A stretch of 64,000 nt of DNA, from contig NZ_SLUI01000001.1 of assembly GCF_004339805.1 (NCBI RefSeq), forward strand, positions 62,001 through 126,000, in the 5' to 3' direction. The notes below the pieces were generated by a model. That model saw nothing but the letters and a program-made list of their open reading frames with translations. It was not told where the DNA came from and searched no databases. The translations under genes and the position numbers were made by a program. Position 1 is the stretch's first letter, and every line of letters begins with the position of its first letter. Positions 7,923 through 16,843 of this stretch are shown in pieces. Source of the DNA: Anaerospora hongkongensis (GTDB taxonomy: Bacteria > Bacillota > Negativicutes > Sporomusales > DSM-15969).

Positions 7923-9221
7923 TTATGGCTGCGCTCCGCTGGTGAATAGAGGTTTACCTACCGCTTTTTCCAGATTGGCTGCCGCTTTTTCATAATCTAC
8001 GCGGGCTTTATAGTAATCCAGTCTGACATTACGGAGAGCATTAAGACTATCCAGAACAGCCATGAAATCCACCTTACCGTTGGTATAGCTTACCACTCCG
8101 GCTTGGTAAGTTTGTTCAGCCTGGGGGACGATCGTGTTTTTATATAAGTTGATCTGACGCCAGGCTGACTGTGCCTCGATTAACGCCATCTGTAAATCCA
8201 GGCCGGTCATATTTTGCATATTATCTAGCGAAGCCTGAGCTGCGTCCAAGTTAGCCGCAGCCGATTTAATTTCTGCTTTGTTTTTACCCTGCCAAATCGG
8301 CAGCATAACCATAAATTCCATTTTCCAGGTATCCGGCTGCGTGTCCATCATCGTCTGTTTTCGATCCTTATAACCGACACTGAACTGATAATCCGGCAGT
8401 TGTTGTTTCTGCGCCAGCTCCACACCATTTTTCGCCATATCCACTTGCCGTTCCATACCGACAACAGATGGTTTACCAACCGCTGCATCTGTTTGCAACT
8501 TGGCCAAATCAAAATTAGGAGGCGGAGCGCTGAACTCCTCTTTCACGGTGAACGGTGTATCAGCTTTACGGCCAAGGACAGTATTGACTTTGGCTTTCGC
8601 CACTGCCGCCATCGAGGCCATACTCAGCAGATCTGTGCTCATTTTAGAAAATTCGGTCTGAGCTCGTAAAGTATCTTGCAACGGTACCATCCCGGTGGAA
8701 TAGTTAACCTGGGCGATCTGAACTAGCTGGCCCATAATCTCTTGGTTTGCCTTGCCAATTTCCAGTGCTTTATTCGCATAGAGCAGGTCATAATAGGCTG
8801 TTTTCGCTGTAGTATAGACCTCCATCTGCTTATCCTGGTAATTGGCTTTGGCCATCTCGGCATCACTGCCGGCCATTTTCCCCATGGCTTTCAGTTTCGC
8901 CGGGTTCATAATGTCCTGACTGAACGTATACTCGGTCATCATAGCATCAAAGGGGTTTAAAGTGCCGGTGGGGATATCATCTTTCATAATACCGAGTTGT
9001 GGATTAGCCCAGGCTTTAGCCAGCGGAATGCGGGCCTGCTTTTCTTCCCAGCGTTTTTGGCTCTCAATGACGGCTGGATTATTTTTGACAGCCGTATCCA
9101 CCACCTGCTGCAGTGTCAGTACTTCCTGGTTTTCTGCCGCCAGGGACGGGACGGTTACTAACAACGTCATGATAGCTGTCAGAACCATGGTCTTTCCCCG
9201 AATCCATTTTTTTGTGTACAT
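7923..9221 (-). CDS. tolC: TolC-family outer-membrane efflux protein
   Basis: A 432-residue outer-membrane factor with a signal peptide (cleavage near PSLAAENQ) and two repeated helical halves typical of TolC/CusC, including LQQVVDTAVKNNPAV near the N-terminus and YQAGVVSYTNGKVDF in the second repeat. It would form the trimeric exit channel for the CusBA pump, showing that the host has an outer membrane. The start at 9221 was chosen because AAAAGGAGGC lies 4-8 bases upstream; a frame reaching 9257 lacks a ribosome site. It is the first gene of the efflux operon, with a likely response-regulator-controlled promoter at 9300-9358. Confidence 0.93.
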   Translation of the reverse strand: MYTKKWIRGKTMVLTAIMTLLVTVPSLAAENQEVLTLQQVVDTAVKNNPAVIESQKRWEEKQARIPLAKAWANPQLGIMKDDIPTGTLNPFDAMMTEYTFSQDIMNPAKLKAMGKMAGSDAEMAKANYQDKQMEVYTTAKTAYYDLLYANKALEIGKANQEIMGQLVQIAQVNYSTGMVPLQDTLRAQTEFSKMSTDLLSMASMAAVAKAKVNTVLGRKADTPFTVKEEFSAPPPNFDLAKLQTDAAVGKPSVVGMERQVDMAKNGVELAQKQQLPDYQFSVGYKDRKQTMMDTQPDTWKMEFMVMLPIWQGKNKAEIKSAAANLDAAQASLDNMQNMTGLDLQMALIEAQSAWRQINLYKNTIVPQAEQTYQAGVVSYTNGKVDFMAVLDSLNALRNVRLDYYKARVDYEKAAANLEKAVGKPLFTSGAQP

Positions 9222-9299
9222 AGTGCCTCCTTTTCTCTCGTTCCAGAAAAATTGCAATATAATTTCTTATTAAGCTTTAGCTCCCATGTCTTGTTCCTA

Positions 9300-9358
9300 A
9301 CTATACAGACTTGATATGAATAAGTTATGAAGAGTTTTTAAAGAACTTATGAATTTTA
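9300..9358 (-). promoter_or_regulatory. Promoter of the efflux operon with four 11-bp direct repeats (OmpR/PhoB-type site)
   Basis: Read on the minus strand: TAAAATTCATA (9348-9358), AGTTCTTTAAA (9337-9347), AACTCTTCATA (9326-9336) and ACTTATTCATA (9315-9325) follow each other without gaps, then 9 bp, then a -10 box TATAGT (9300-9305). There is no good -35 box. Contiguous 11-bp units ending about 10 bp before the -10 are the hallmark of OmpR/PhoB-type activators. The transcript would start near 9293, 72 bases before tolC. Confidence 0.65.
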
Positions 9359-9424
9359 TTGTTAGAAGCTTTGTAATGTCCGGCCAACTAAGTAAAGCAG
9401 CTTTCTGCTTAGATGCTAAGGTGG

Positions 9425-9508
9425 TCAAGCTTGATCCGCCTCCCGATCCGCAATATGGCGGATAATGAAGCCTAGCACAAACAGTTGTACCAAAAGTACT
9501 CCCCACAT
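9425..9508 (-). CDS. Putative 27-residue single-pass membrane protein
   Basis: A very short frame encoding MWGVLLVQLFVLGFIIRHIA and seven further, mostly charged residues. The first 16 residues form one membrane helix; the tail is charged. Support comes from a strong ribosome site (GAGGTG, six bases before the ATG) and a promoter 35-40 bp upstream with the same operator array as the efflux operon. It resembles KdpF- or CydX-sized subunits in form only; I recognise no family. It could be a small accessory of the efflux or envelope stress response. Confidence 0.5.
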   Translation of the reverse strand: MWGVLLVQLFVLGFIIRHIADREADQA

Positions 9509-9543
9509 GATTCTCACCTCGTCCTTCCCCAGTGAATACTGCT

Positions 9544-9591
9544 ATCATACACTTTAGGTGTGAAGAACTAATGAACATACTGTGAAGAACT
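9544..9591 (-). promoter_or_regulatory. Promoter of the small membrane-protein gene with 11-bp direct repeats
   Basis: On the minus strand AGTTCTTCACA (9581-9591), GTATGTTCATT (9570-9580) and AGTTCTTCACA (9559-9569) are contiguous, then 9 bp, then a -10 box TATGAT (9544-9549). Units 1 and 3 are identical. Spacing and sequence match the array in front of tolC. The remainder of the gene-free stretches in 9222-9700 is AT-rich and shows nothing else I can support apart from the terminator at 9644-9661. Confidence 0.65.
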
Positions 9592-9643
9592 CATGCTTTT
9601 CTCTACGAATTTTTTACTTCACGATGATCTGTAAATTAAAATA

Positions 9644-9661
9644 GGACGCATTGCTGCGCCC
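9644..9661 (-). terminator. Terminator of the flavoprotein oxidoreductase gene
   Basis: On the minus strand a 7-bp stem GGGCGCA/TGCGTCC (one G-U pair) closes a GCAA tetraloop and is followed by TATTTTAATTTA. It lies 40 bp past the stop codon at 9701. Confidence 0.65.
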
Positions 9662-9700
9662 TAGAGGATGGCTATCGGTTTCCTAAACTGTTTATTGTCT

Positions 9701-11212
9701 TTACTTTCCTTCCAAGTAGTATCTTACCCACATAATTACTTCCGCTAGTGAAGGGTGTGGTGTCATTGTCTCGCTGATACTTTGCACGGAGTGCGGATCT
9801 AAATAACGAGTCATCCTGGAGGCCCGTAACTCCATTGCCGACTTAGATGCAATATGATCATTGACAGGTGTAAGGATCGTTTCACCAGCATTCATAAGAT
9901 TAACAAATGGTTGGAGCAGAATAGATGCTTGCGGTCCAATTAAATGGGCGCCTAGAATGAGATTTGTTTGTTTATCTACCACAATTTTAACAAATCCATC
10001 ATGTTCGTCTCCGGGATCAAAGCCAAGGGCAAATCCTTTGGAAGTCGATGAATAATGATGTTTGGCTGTTAGAACCTCATAGCCTGCTTGAATAGCCTGC
10101 TGCTCTGTCAGTCCCACATGTGCAACTTGAGGGTACGTGAAGGTTACAACAGGTATTAAATCATAGCGAGCCCAGCGCCAATCTTGAAGTTGTTGTTCGC
10201 CAAATAAATTGTGAACTACTATTTCGGCTTCATAATTTGCCTTGTGTCGGAATGGAGCTGCGCCATTTACATCACCAAATGCCCAGACACCATCAACATT
10301 TGTTTCTAAAAACTCATTTGTATTAATCCATCCTCCGCTATCGGTTATGATACTTGTGTTTTCCAAGTGTAATAAATCCGTATTGGGGCGTATGCCAGAG
10401 GCAAGCAAAATTTCTTCCGCCCGGACTTCGCAAGACTCGCTAGTTATTTTGTCAGAAAAGGTGATGATCTTTTCGCCATTTTCTACCCGTACCGCAGTTG
10501 GTATGTGATGCAATAATACATTAATACCAAAACTACGAAGGTCCTTTAAAATTTGGGCAGAGAATTCTTCATCTTCCTTAGGCAGCAGGCGAGTATTGCG
10601 TTGTACCAAAGTGACCTTCGTACCAGCCGCTGTAAACACATGAGCAAACTCTGTGCCGATAGGGCCACCGCCCACAATGACTAAACTTTTGTATGGTGTT
10701 TCCGGATACTTATCGCCAAACAGGGATTCAGACGTTAGATAGCCAGCCTCTTCCAATCCAGCAATAGAAGGGATATTCGTACGCGAACCAACGGCAATAA
10801 AGATCTTCTCGGCTGTAAACTCGTCTGATAGCGTACCATCATTTAATGCGACTTGTAATACCTTTTCGCTTGTGAAGTAACCGGTACCTTGATAGATATC
10901 AACATTTTTTGTTGTGTAATAGGCTAAAATATCATTACATTCATTTATTTTCTGCCATACACGCCGGGAAACGGTCTCCCAATTCATTCGCGCCGGGGCT
11001 ACGTCGACACCGATCTTTGACAATCCATCAATTTCCCTAATGTAGTCTGCAGCTGTAACCATCACCTTAGTTGGAATACAGCCTCGGGTTAAGCACGTCC
11101 CGCCAAACCGTCCTTTTTCTATCATAGCGCACTTTAATCCCTGCTCAAGGGCCGCATCTAAAACAATATTGGCAGATCCTGAACCAATTACCACAACATC
11201 ATATTGCTTCAT
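9701..11212 (-). CDS. Pyridine nucleotide-disulfide oxidoreductase (dihydrolipoamide/mycothione reductase-like)
   Basis: About 503 residues, with an N-terminal FAD-binding GSGSAN motif, redox-active disulfide GGTCLTRGC (Cys40, Cys45), a central NAD(P)-binding GGGPIGTEFAH, the second FAD motif WAFGDVNG and a C-terminal HPSLAE catalytic His-Glu pair. It moves electrons between NAD(P)H and a disulfide. Sequence features recall mycothione reductases more than the E3 subunits of 2-oxoacid complexes, and no 2-oxoacid dehydrogenase genes are nearby, so a low-molecular-weight disulfide is a possible substrate. The frame continues upstream to 11449, but that part crosses a terminator hairpin. I chose the ATG before KQYDVVVIG, preceded by AAGAGGAG. 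It is probably transcribed alone. Confidence 0.85.
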   Translation of the reverse strand: MKQYDVVVIGSGSANIVLDAALEQGLKCAMIEKGRFGGTCLTRGCIPTKVMVTAADYIREIDGLSKIGVDVAPARMNWETVSRRVWQKINECNDILAYYTTKNVDIYQGTGYFTSEKVLQVALNDGTLSDEFTAEKIFIAVGSRTNIPSIAGLEEAGYLTSESLFGDKYPETPYKSLVIVGGGPIGTEFAHVFTAAGTKVTLVQRNTRLLPKEDEEFSAQILKDLRSFGINVLLHHIPTAVRVENGEKIITFSDKITSESCEVRAEEILLASGIRPNTDLLHLENTSIITDSGGWINTNEFLETNVDGVWAFGDVNGAAPFRHKANYEAEIVVHNLFGEQQLQDWRWARYDLIPVVTFTYPQVAHVGLTEQQAIQAGYEVLTAKHHYSSTSKGFALGFDPGDEHDGFVKIVVDKQTNLILGAHLIGPQASILLQPFVNLMNAGETILTPVNDHIASKSAMELRASRMTRYLDPHSVQSISETMTPHPSLAEVIMWVRYYLEGK

Positions 11213-11410
11213 GCCATTAATAACTCCTCTTAAATTTATAGTTCTAAAGTATAATACGCTGCATGTTAGATAAGGGTTATTAGTGAAACAAAAGCACCTA
11301 ATGATCTGTCTACATCGCTTACATTCTTGATGCAGCAAAAATCCCAGATTAATCCTGATTCCGCAGAACAGTAAGCCGATATTGTTTGGCGAAATAATTT
11401 GTTTAATCAT

Positions 11411-11458
11411 AAAAAAAATCGATTGATCATAGTTCATCACTATCATCAATCGACTTTT
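11411..11458 (-). terminator. Bidirectional terminator downstream of the hydrolase gene
   Basis: TCGATTGAT (11419-11427) pairs with ATCAATCGA (11445-11453), and ATAGT with ACTAT inside it. Eight A at 11411-11418 give a U-tract on the minus strand; CTTTTTC follows on the plus strand. It ends the DUF4180-hydrolase transcript. Elsewhere in the gene-free stretch 11213-11538 I see only AT-rich leader sequence of the oxidoreductase gene. Confidence 0.8.
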
Positions 11459-11538
11459 TCGTTAATTGCCGCCAGTTTTAAACCCGGCCCAACCGTATTT
11501 CCCTAAACAGCTATTCCATTAAGGTAGATATTCTAAAA

Positions 11539-12384
11539 TTATCGCGATAACAAAAAAGGTAAAATACGACTTGTTAGATTGAAAAGAACATGTCCATAAT
11601 CAGGCAGAAGGTTAATATTTGCAGTGGGTAGTAATCTGGAAAGTCGCGCTATTGACTTTTCTGAATGAAGCATAGCATCTTTTTCACCAACAATCATCAT
11701 TAGAGGTATGTTTAAATCGCTAATTTCATTATCAGTAAAGATTGGTATCGGTTCAGTACGATAATTAAAATTACTATTGATTAGTTTTATATAATTTACC
11801 ATCTCTTCCGATATCGGCTGATTGCCAGTCACTTCCCGAATGATCTTATCAACGCCTTTGTCTCCCAGAAAACTAAATACTATTGATTTTAACAGGAATG
11901 AAATTTTTTGAGCACCAATACCAGAAGGAGAGATTAAAACAACCTTCTCAACCTTCGCTTTGTGCTTTAATGCAAAATTGATTACCATCCAAGCCCCTAG
12001 TGAAATACCTATAAAAGTTGCTTTCTGAAGCTGCAATATAGTAAGAATATCATTCATCCATTCGGAATAAGCAGCACTCTTCAGTGAATATTGCAGTTCT
12101 TCACTTTTTCCTGGATCACCGGGTATATCTACTGCAAATACCTTATAATACTTTGCATACTCAGCAATATCCCCAAACCACATAGAAGAATTTGAACCGC
12201 TTCCATGCAATAGGATTAATGGTGGTAATAAATTATCGCCACTTGTAATTATATATGTTTTTCCATAACGAGTATCCACATATAATTCTTTATAGGGAGC
12301 TGGCCATTTTGTAAGTAGTAAATCATATTTTTTAAGGATTGCCGCTTTACCGTCTTCTGATTTATATACTGCTTTTCTATTCAT
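11539..12384 (-). CDS. Alpha/beta-fold hydrolase
   Basis: A 281-residue protein with the HGSGSNSSMW oxyanion region near residue 80, nucleophile elbow GISLGAW (Ser near 147), an acidic residue in VGEKDAM and the catalytic His in PDYGHVLF near the C-terminus. These complete a Ser-Asp-His triad, so it should be an active esterase, lipase or related hydrolase. The cap region is short and gives no substrate hint. It overlaps the preceding DUF4180 gene by 8 bp, so translation is likely coupled. The pair recalls small accessory operons of soil Firmicutes; no specific substrate can be named. Confidence 0.85.
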   Translation of the reverse strand: MNRKAVYKSEDGKAAILKKYDLLLTKWPAPYKELYVDTRYGKTYIITSGDNLLPPLILLHGSGSNSSMWFGDIAEYAKYYKVFAVDIPGDPGKSEELQYSLKSAAYSEWMNDILTILQLQKATFIGISLGAWMVINFALKHKAKVEKVVLISPSGIGAQKISFLLKSIVFSFLGDKGVDKIIREVTGNQPISEEMVNYIKLINSNFNYRTEPIPIFTDNEISDLNIPLMMIVGEKDAMLHSEKSIARLSRLLPTANINLLPDYGHVLFNLTSRILPFLLSR

Positions 12385-12742
12385 TTTTTAAAAGCCATTC
12401 TTCTGCAGTTTCCTTAGTTTCAAAAACCCTAAAATGACTGCCTTTATTGGACTCGAGTACCATTTCCTTAAATTTGCCTTTGTGAGCCAAATCCTTTGGA
12501 ATGATAGCGGCTATTTTTACATGGTAGTTAATAAATTTTTGAAGCATTTTTCCTGCTACGCCTGTTTTTAGTTCAAAGAAGGCTTCTGCAAGAGTATGAC
12601 TATGTAGTACAAGAAGACTTATATCATTTTCTCTGCAAAGAGCAATCAGATTCAAAGCATCCTGTTCTGTACTGAGCAGGGTGTTGACAGATAGCACTTC
12701 AATATACTTCTTGGTTTCACGCTCAATAATTTTATAATTCAT
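12377..12742 (-). CDS. DUF4180 domain protein
   Basis: A 121-residue cytoplasmic protein covering the whole DUF4180 domain: an N-terminal beta strand, a LLSTEQDALNLIALCREND segment, a helix with AEAFFELKTGVAGKMLQKF, and a C-terminal segment ETKETAEEWL. The fold recalls SpoIIAA-like/STAS-type small domains, but the function is unknown. It overlaps the alpha/beta hydrolase start by 8 bp and so is co-transcribed and likely co-translated with it. Confidence 0.75.
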   Translation of the reverse strand: MNYKIIERETKKYIEVLSVNTLLSTEQDALNLIALCRENDISLLVLHSHTLAEAFFELKTGVAGKMLQKFINYHVKIAAIIPKDLAHKGKFKEMVLESNKGSHFRVFETKETAEEWLLKNE

Positions 12743-12814
12743 TTTCTTTTCCCTATCTTCCTATTTTTCTTCAACTGATTAGTAAATAGCGCGGTCTTTT
12801 TTCCGATCGTGATT

Positions 12815-13414
12815 TTACTCCCTGTTTTTGCTGCGTACAGGAAGAAAATCTTTAAATACATAAACTGCTATCAATAAACTGCCTCCAACGACAGCCCATT
12901 CAAACCACGGATTATCGAGTATCGTATGCCATCTGCTGCCCAGCAAAGCGCCGGCACCTAAAAAAATAGCCAGCCAAAGAACTGCATGTACCATATCGTA
13001 GATAAGAAATTTAGCAATGGAAATACCACTAATGCCGGCTATATAAGGGGTAATATTGCCTACTGTTGGTACGAAGCGGCCACCAATAACATAAACCGGG
13101 GCCGACTTTTCCAAAAGCTTTTGCGCCTTATTAATGCGTTCGGGAGTTAGTCGAATATATCTCCTCCAACGCTTTATCAAGGGTGCTCCCATATAACGTC
13201 CTATCATAAAGGCGGACAGCGAGCCCAGCAGGTAACCTAACAAAGATACCAGCCAGGCTGCGATAATCGTAAACTCGCCTTGCTTTGACAAGAAACCTGC
13301 CAAAGCTACTAGTATGCTGCCGGGGAAGGGCAGCCCAATTGCTTCCAAAAAAACTCCCGCAAACACCCCCGGCAGCCCCAGGCTGCTTAATACTTCAAGA
13401 ATAGTGTCGAACAA
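12815..13414 (-). CDS. DedA-family membrane protein
   Basis: A 199-residue polytopic membrane protein. It has the DedA signature elements: a re-entrant region with FLEAIGLPFPGSILVALAG, a G-R-F/V-P-T-V motif (IGGRFVPTVGNITPYIAG) with its conserved Arg, and C-terminal helices. DedA proteins are implicated in undecaprenyl-phosphate or phospholipid flipping and membrane homeostasis; the exact substrate here is unknown. The start is TTG at 13414, backed by a strong GGGAGGTGA ribosome site 4-5 bases upstream. It is transcribed alone or just ahead of DUF4180, with 72 bp between them. Confidence 0.88.
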   Translation of the reverse strand: MFDTILEVLSSLGLPGVFAGVFLEAIGLPFPGSILVALAGFLSKQGEFTIIAAWLVSLLGYLLGSLSAFMIGRYMGAPLIKRWRRYIRLTPERINKAQKLLEKSAPVYVIGGRFVPTVGNITPYIAGISGISIAKFLIYDMVHAVLWLAIFLGAGALLGSRWHTILDNPWFEWAVVGGSLLIAVYVFKDFLPVRSKNRE

Positions 13415-13689
13415 AGCATCACCTCCCGCCCAACCTCCCTGCTAATCTATCCACTTGTTCGATAAACAATGTTATTTACACATAAAGGTATGCATGCATT
13501 TGGCTTTCCAAAGATAGTAACCCTTTTAGCATAAATTTTAGTACTGTCTCTTTTGATGCGCACTTCGTTCAAGGGGAAGGTACTACACCAGCCAACCAGA
13601 ATAGATAGTTTAATTAGTGTATACCAAACTGTCCATAGTGATACTTGAAGCGCAAGCGGCTATACCACAAGCCTGTATGCCAAACAAAC

Positions 13690-13730
13690 CAGGCCCCGGA
13701 TCAGAAGTAATCACCTGAATCCGGGGCCTG
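13690..13730 (-). terminator. Terminator of the sigma-54 regulator gene
   Basis: A perfect 12-bp stem, CAGGCCCCGGAT with ATCCGGGGCCTG, lies 90 bp past the regulator's stop codon. It is followed on the minus strand by GTTTGTTTGG, a poor U-tract, but the stem is very stable. The remaining gene-free sequence 13415-13819 holds the upstream region of the DedA gene and nothing else I can support. Confidence 0.7.
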
Positions 13731-13819
13731 ATTTAACGTATTGTTTTCCAGATTGTCCCCTGGTTCATAATCCACGGTTTTTACGATACTCAGGATGCAA
13801 GCTCAGCTTTATTAATACC

Positions 13820-15757
13820 TTAGTGCTCTTTTCTTTCAGATTGTAGTTTCCGCCACAAAGTAGAGCGTCCAATGTTGAGTTTTTCTGCAACAGCAATGTA
13901 ATCCTGACTATAAATATCTAACATTCTCTTGATAATCTCTCTCTCGAATTGATAAACACTCGCTTTTAGTTCCTGGTGTAAATTTATTTTTAACGAAATG
14001 GTATTTCCGTCAGCCAAATCCATATCAATCAATTTATTTAGTATTTCGGACCAATTCTTTTGATTTGGGGAATAACTTATTGCTAAAGCAAAACGTTCCA
14101 TTACGTTAGATAATTCCCGAATATTACCTGGCCAATTATAGGAAGCTAAGACTTTCCCCATTTCCTTAACAACAGTATCATATGGAATATGAACACTAAA
14201 ACGTTTGAGAAAGTCTATTGCTAACACTGGCACATCTTCCAGTCGGTCCCGTAGTGGCGGAATCTTTAAATTCAATACGTTTAACCGATAATACAAATCG
14301 TCACGAAACTGCCCTTCCTCTACTCTCTTCTTTAAGTCCTTGTTAGTGGCACTGATAACACGAATATCTACAGGAATAATTCTGTTATCCCCGACGCGCC
14401 TTACTTCTTTTTCTTGCAGTACTCTCAGCAATCTGGCTTGTAAAGGCTGTGGTATCTCTCCAATCTCATCAAGAAAAATTGTGCCTTTATGCGCTAATTC
14501 AAATAGCCCGGGTCTTCCGTCCTTTTTTGCACCTGTAAAAGCTCCTCCTTCATACCCAAAGAGCTCACTTTCCAATAAGCTTTCTGGAATAGCAGCACAA
14601 TTGATCGCTACAAAGGGGCCACTTTTTCTTTTACTGGCATTATGAATACTCTGTGCAAATAGTTCTTTTCCTGTTCCAGATTCTCCTTGAATTAACACTG
14701 TTGATTCAGTTGTTGCATATTGCTCGGCTTTTTGTTTTAGTTCAATCATTTTTACATTCTTGGTCAAAATATCTTGAATAGCATATCGAGCCACAAACCC
14801 CTTAGAATAGATCTTCTTTCTTATCAATTCTTCAAGATATTGGATCTTTGTGACATCTTCAAATGTTCCCACAACCCCAATTTTCTTCCCATCAAGAAGA
14901 ATTGGAATACGGTTGGTAGCAATAATACCACCCATAACTTCCTGTAATTGAGCCAGCTCTGCATTTCCACTTTTAAATACTTCTTGCATCCGTGTATTAG
15001 GTATGACATCTTGTACAGATTTACCAATTGCCGTATCGCCTTGTATATGGAAAATCCGCTCTGCCGAAGCATTAAAAATGGTGATCCTGTTTTGATGATC
15101 TGTAACAATAATCCCTTCCGCAATTGAATCCAGGACCTTTTCTATTCTTGCACTACGACTTCGTTCTGCCTTGCGCACCCGAGCAACATGCATAGCTTCT
15201 TCCAGGGCACGAGATACAGTCTCTTCGCCGCACTCAACCAGGACTCCTTTTGCTCCCATTTGATTTGCAAAGTGGACAATGACAATTCCACCGATCATTA
15301 CGTTAATGCCTCTATTCAGAGCATCTTGCATACTTTTTTTAATTTCTTGGTGGTTAGTAAACAGATACTCATGAATTTTAACACCACAAATTTCTTCTAT
15401 GAATTGAACACTCTGTAATTTCTCACCATACTTAAAAAATGCTACTTCCTTTACCTTCCCTCGAACTGTATATAAAACTCGTAACACATCCGAAAAAGTA
15501 ACCGGAATATTCACAACGGGGATATTGACAGCTTTCCTAATATACTCAGCAGTTCCACCACGGCTCAAAATTACGTCGAATGACGCCTCTATTTGACACG
15601 CAAGCGCCGCAGCCTCCTCCAGGGTGGCAGAGGTTGTAAAGGTTTGTACACCTGCCCTGTCAGCCAGACGTTTAAATGCATCAGTCATTTTGCTATCAGC
15701 ATAAATAAGTGCTACTTTTATTTCATTCTCGCTGTACAACCCTAATTGCCCTTCCAT
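13820..15757 (-). CDS. Sigma-54-dependent activator with PrpR N-terminal sensor, PAS domain and Fis HTH
   Basis: A 645-residue enhancer-binding protein. Order: PrpR_N sensor (about residues 10-190, related to periplasmic-binding-like folds that sense small acids), PAS domain (about 209-305), and an AAA+ ATPase with Walker A GESGTGKE (near 357), the sigma-54 contact loop GAFTGA (near 402) and Walker B IFLDEIGE (near 430). A Fis-type helix-turn-helix ([17 protein letters not shown]) ends the protein. All parts needed for sigma-54 activation are intact. I chose the ATG at 15757 after GGGGGG; upstream codons lack a ribosome site. It lies directly behind the five-gene enzyme cluster, whose promoter is sigma-54 type, and is the obvious activator. 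Confidence 0.92.
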   Translation of the reverse strand: MEGQLGLYSENEIKVALIYADSKMTDAFKRLADRAGVQTFTTSATLEEAAALACQIEASFDVILSRGGTAEYIRKAVNIPVVNIPVTFSDVLRVLYTVRGKVKEVAFFKYGEKLQSVQFIEEICGVKIHEYLFTNHQEIKKSMQDALNRGINVMIGGIVIVHFANQMGAKGVLVECGEETVSRALEEAMHVARVRKAERSRSARIEKVLDSIAEGIIVTDHQNRITIFNASAERIFHIQGDTAIGKSVQDVIPNTRMQEVFKSGNAELAQLQEVMGGIIATNRIPILLDGKKIGVVGTFEDVTKIQYLEELIRKKIYSKGFVARYAIQDILTKNVKMIELKQKAEQYATTESTVLIQGESGTGKELFAQSIHNASKRKSGPFVAINCAAIPESLLESELFGYEGGAFTGAKKDGRPGLFELAHKGTIFLDEIGEIPQPLQARLLRVLQEKEVRRVGDNRIIPVDIRVISATNKDLKKRVEEGQFRDDLYYRLNVLNLKIPPLRDRLEDVPVLAIDFLKRFSVHIPYDTVVKEMGKVLASYNWPGNIRELSNVMERFALAISYSPNQKNWSEILNKLIDMDLADGNTISLKINLHQELKASVYQFEREIIKRMLDIYSQDYIAVAEKLNIGRSTLWRKLQSERKEH

Positions 15758-15905
15758 CTTTTGCCCCCCTGTATGTTGCGGCGTGTATTCATTCCTTATA
15801 CTATTCAACATTTTATATTTAGTATTCCTTCTATCATCCACGTCTTGAAGTGCATAACGCTTTCTCTGGCTGTATTATTTATACCGTCCCGTATGGGCCT
15901 CAGCC

Positions 15906-16814
15906 TTAAATACCTTCATAGCTACATGCGTTGACCATATGACTTGTTAAGTCTTTTTGAATATGATCACGTACCAAATAAACTGCCTGTAGGTATTGAG
16001 ACAAATTTACATTTGTCTCAATACCCATGGTTTGCAGCATATTTACTAAATCTTCTGTAGCCGCATTGCCTGCAGCTCCCGGCGCAAACGGGCAACCTCC
16101 CAAACCGCCAACCGACGTTTCAAAAGTGGTAATCCCGGACTCCATAGCGGCTAAAGTATTCGCAAGAGCCATTCCCCGTGTATCATGAAGATGCATGCCA
16201 ATAGGAATCTCCGAAAACTCTCGTAAAACCTTCTGTGCTAACGCGTATACTTGCTGTGGTTGTGCCACACCAATAGTGTCACAAAGGATCACTTCTCGCA
16301 CGCCTATTTCGACAGCTGCTTGAATTAAACTCAAGACTAATTCAGCCTCTACTTTTCCCTCAAAAGGACATCCAAATGAAGTGGCTGCATCTAATCGAAC
16401 CTTAAGGTCGGGCATTACTGCGATAATACTTTGAAGCTCTGCCAAAGACGCTTCCCTAGTTCTGTTGATATTAGCTAAATTATGTTGTTCACTAGCAGAT
16501 ATCACATACGTTACTTCGCGTAAACCAGAGTTATAAGCTTTTTGGGCACCTTTCAGGTTAGGAACTAAAGCAATGGGACGCAATTTAGCGCCCTTATGCT
16601 TTGCCAAAATGTTTTTAACGATTTCCTCTGCATCTGCCATCTGCGGTATTGCTTTAGGATGGACAAAGGATGTTATTTCCATTGCACCAATCCCCGCATT
16701 AATCATAGATTCAATAATAAGCAATTTTGTTGCTATGCTAATTGGCGTTTTAATATTTTGAAAACCATCTCGAGGTCCGACTTCAATAATTTCAATACCG
16801 GCTGGCAATTTCAT
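15906..16814 (-). CDS. HMG-CoA lyase-family aldolase (hydroxymethylglutaryl-CoA or citramalyl/dimethylmalyl-CoA lyase)
   Basis: A 302-residue TIM-barrel lyase with all family hallmarks: EVGPRDGFQN (catalytic Arg, metal-binding Asp), ITSFVHPKAIPQM, CDTIG, metal ligands in GMHLHDTRG, and the catalytic Cys loop GGLGGCPFAPGAAGN. Such enzymes cleave 3-hydroxy-3-methyl acyl-CoAs to an acyl-CoA and a 2-oxo or 3-oxo acid. The start at 16814 follows GGGAGGAAAG. It lies 29 bp behind the CoA-transferase gene, which would supply its CoA-ester substrate. Given the PrpF- and LeuCD-like partners, citramalyl-CoA or 2,3-dimethylmalyl-CoA is as likely a substrate as HMG-CoA; this is inference. Confidence 0.85.
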   Translation of the reverse strand: MKLPAGIEIIEVGPRDGFQNIKTPISIATKLLIIESMINAGIGAMEITSFVHPKAIPQMADAEEIVKNILAKHKGAKLRPIALVPNLKGAQKAYNSGLREVTYVISASEQHNLANINRTREASLAELQSIIAVMPDLKVRLDAATSFGCPFEGKVEAELVLSLIQAAVEIGVREVILCDTIGVAQPQQVYALAQKVLREFSEIPIGMHLHDTRGMALANTLAAMESGITTFETSVGGLGGCPFAPGAAGNAATEDLVNMLQTMGIETNVNLSQYLQAVYLVRDHIQKDLTSHMVNACSYEGI

Positions 16815-16843
16815 TAACTTTCCTCCCTGACTGCTAGTAAGCA

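Noticed and set aside
9250..9290. Five-codon leader peptide (Met-Gly-Ala-Lys-Ala) in the tolC leader
   Set aside because: No ribosome site and no attenuator hairpin follow; too short to support.
9297..9578. A 93-codon minus-strand frame covering the region upstream of tolC
   Set aside because: It crosses both operator arrays and the 27-residue ORF in another frame and has no ribosome site; composition is not protein-like.
11213..11449. N-terminal extension of the flavoprotein oxidoreductase
   Set aside because: It would include a bidirectional terminator hairpin, lacks a ribosome site, and precedes the conserved FAD-binding start of the family.
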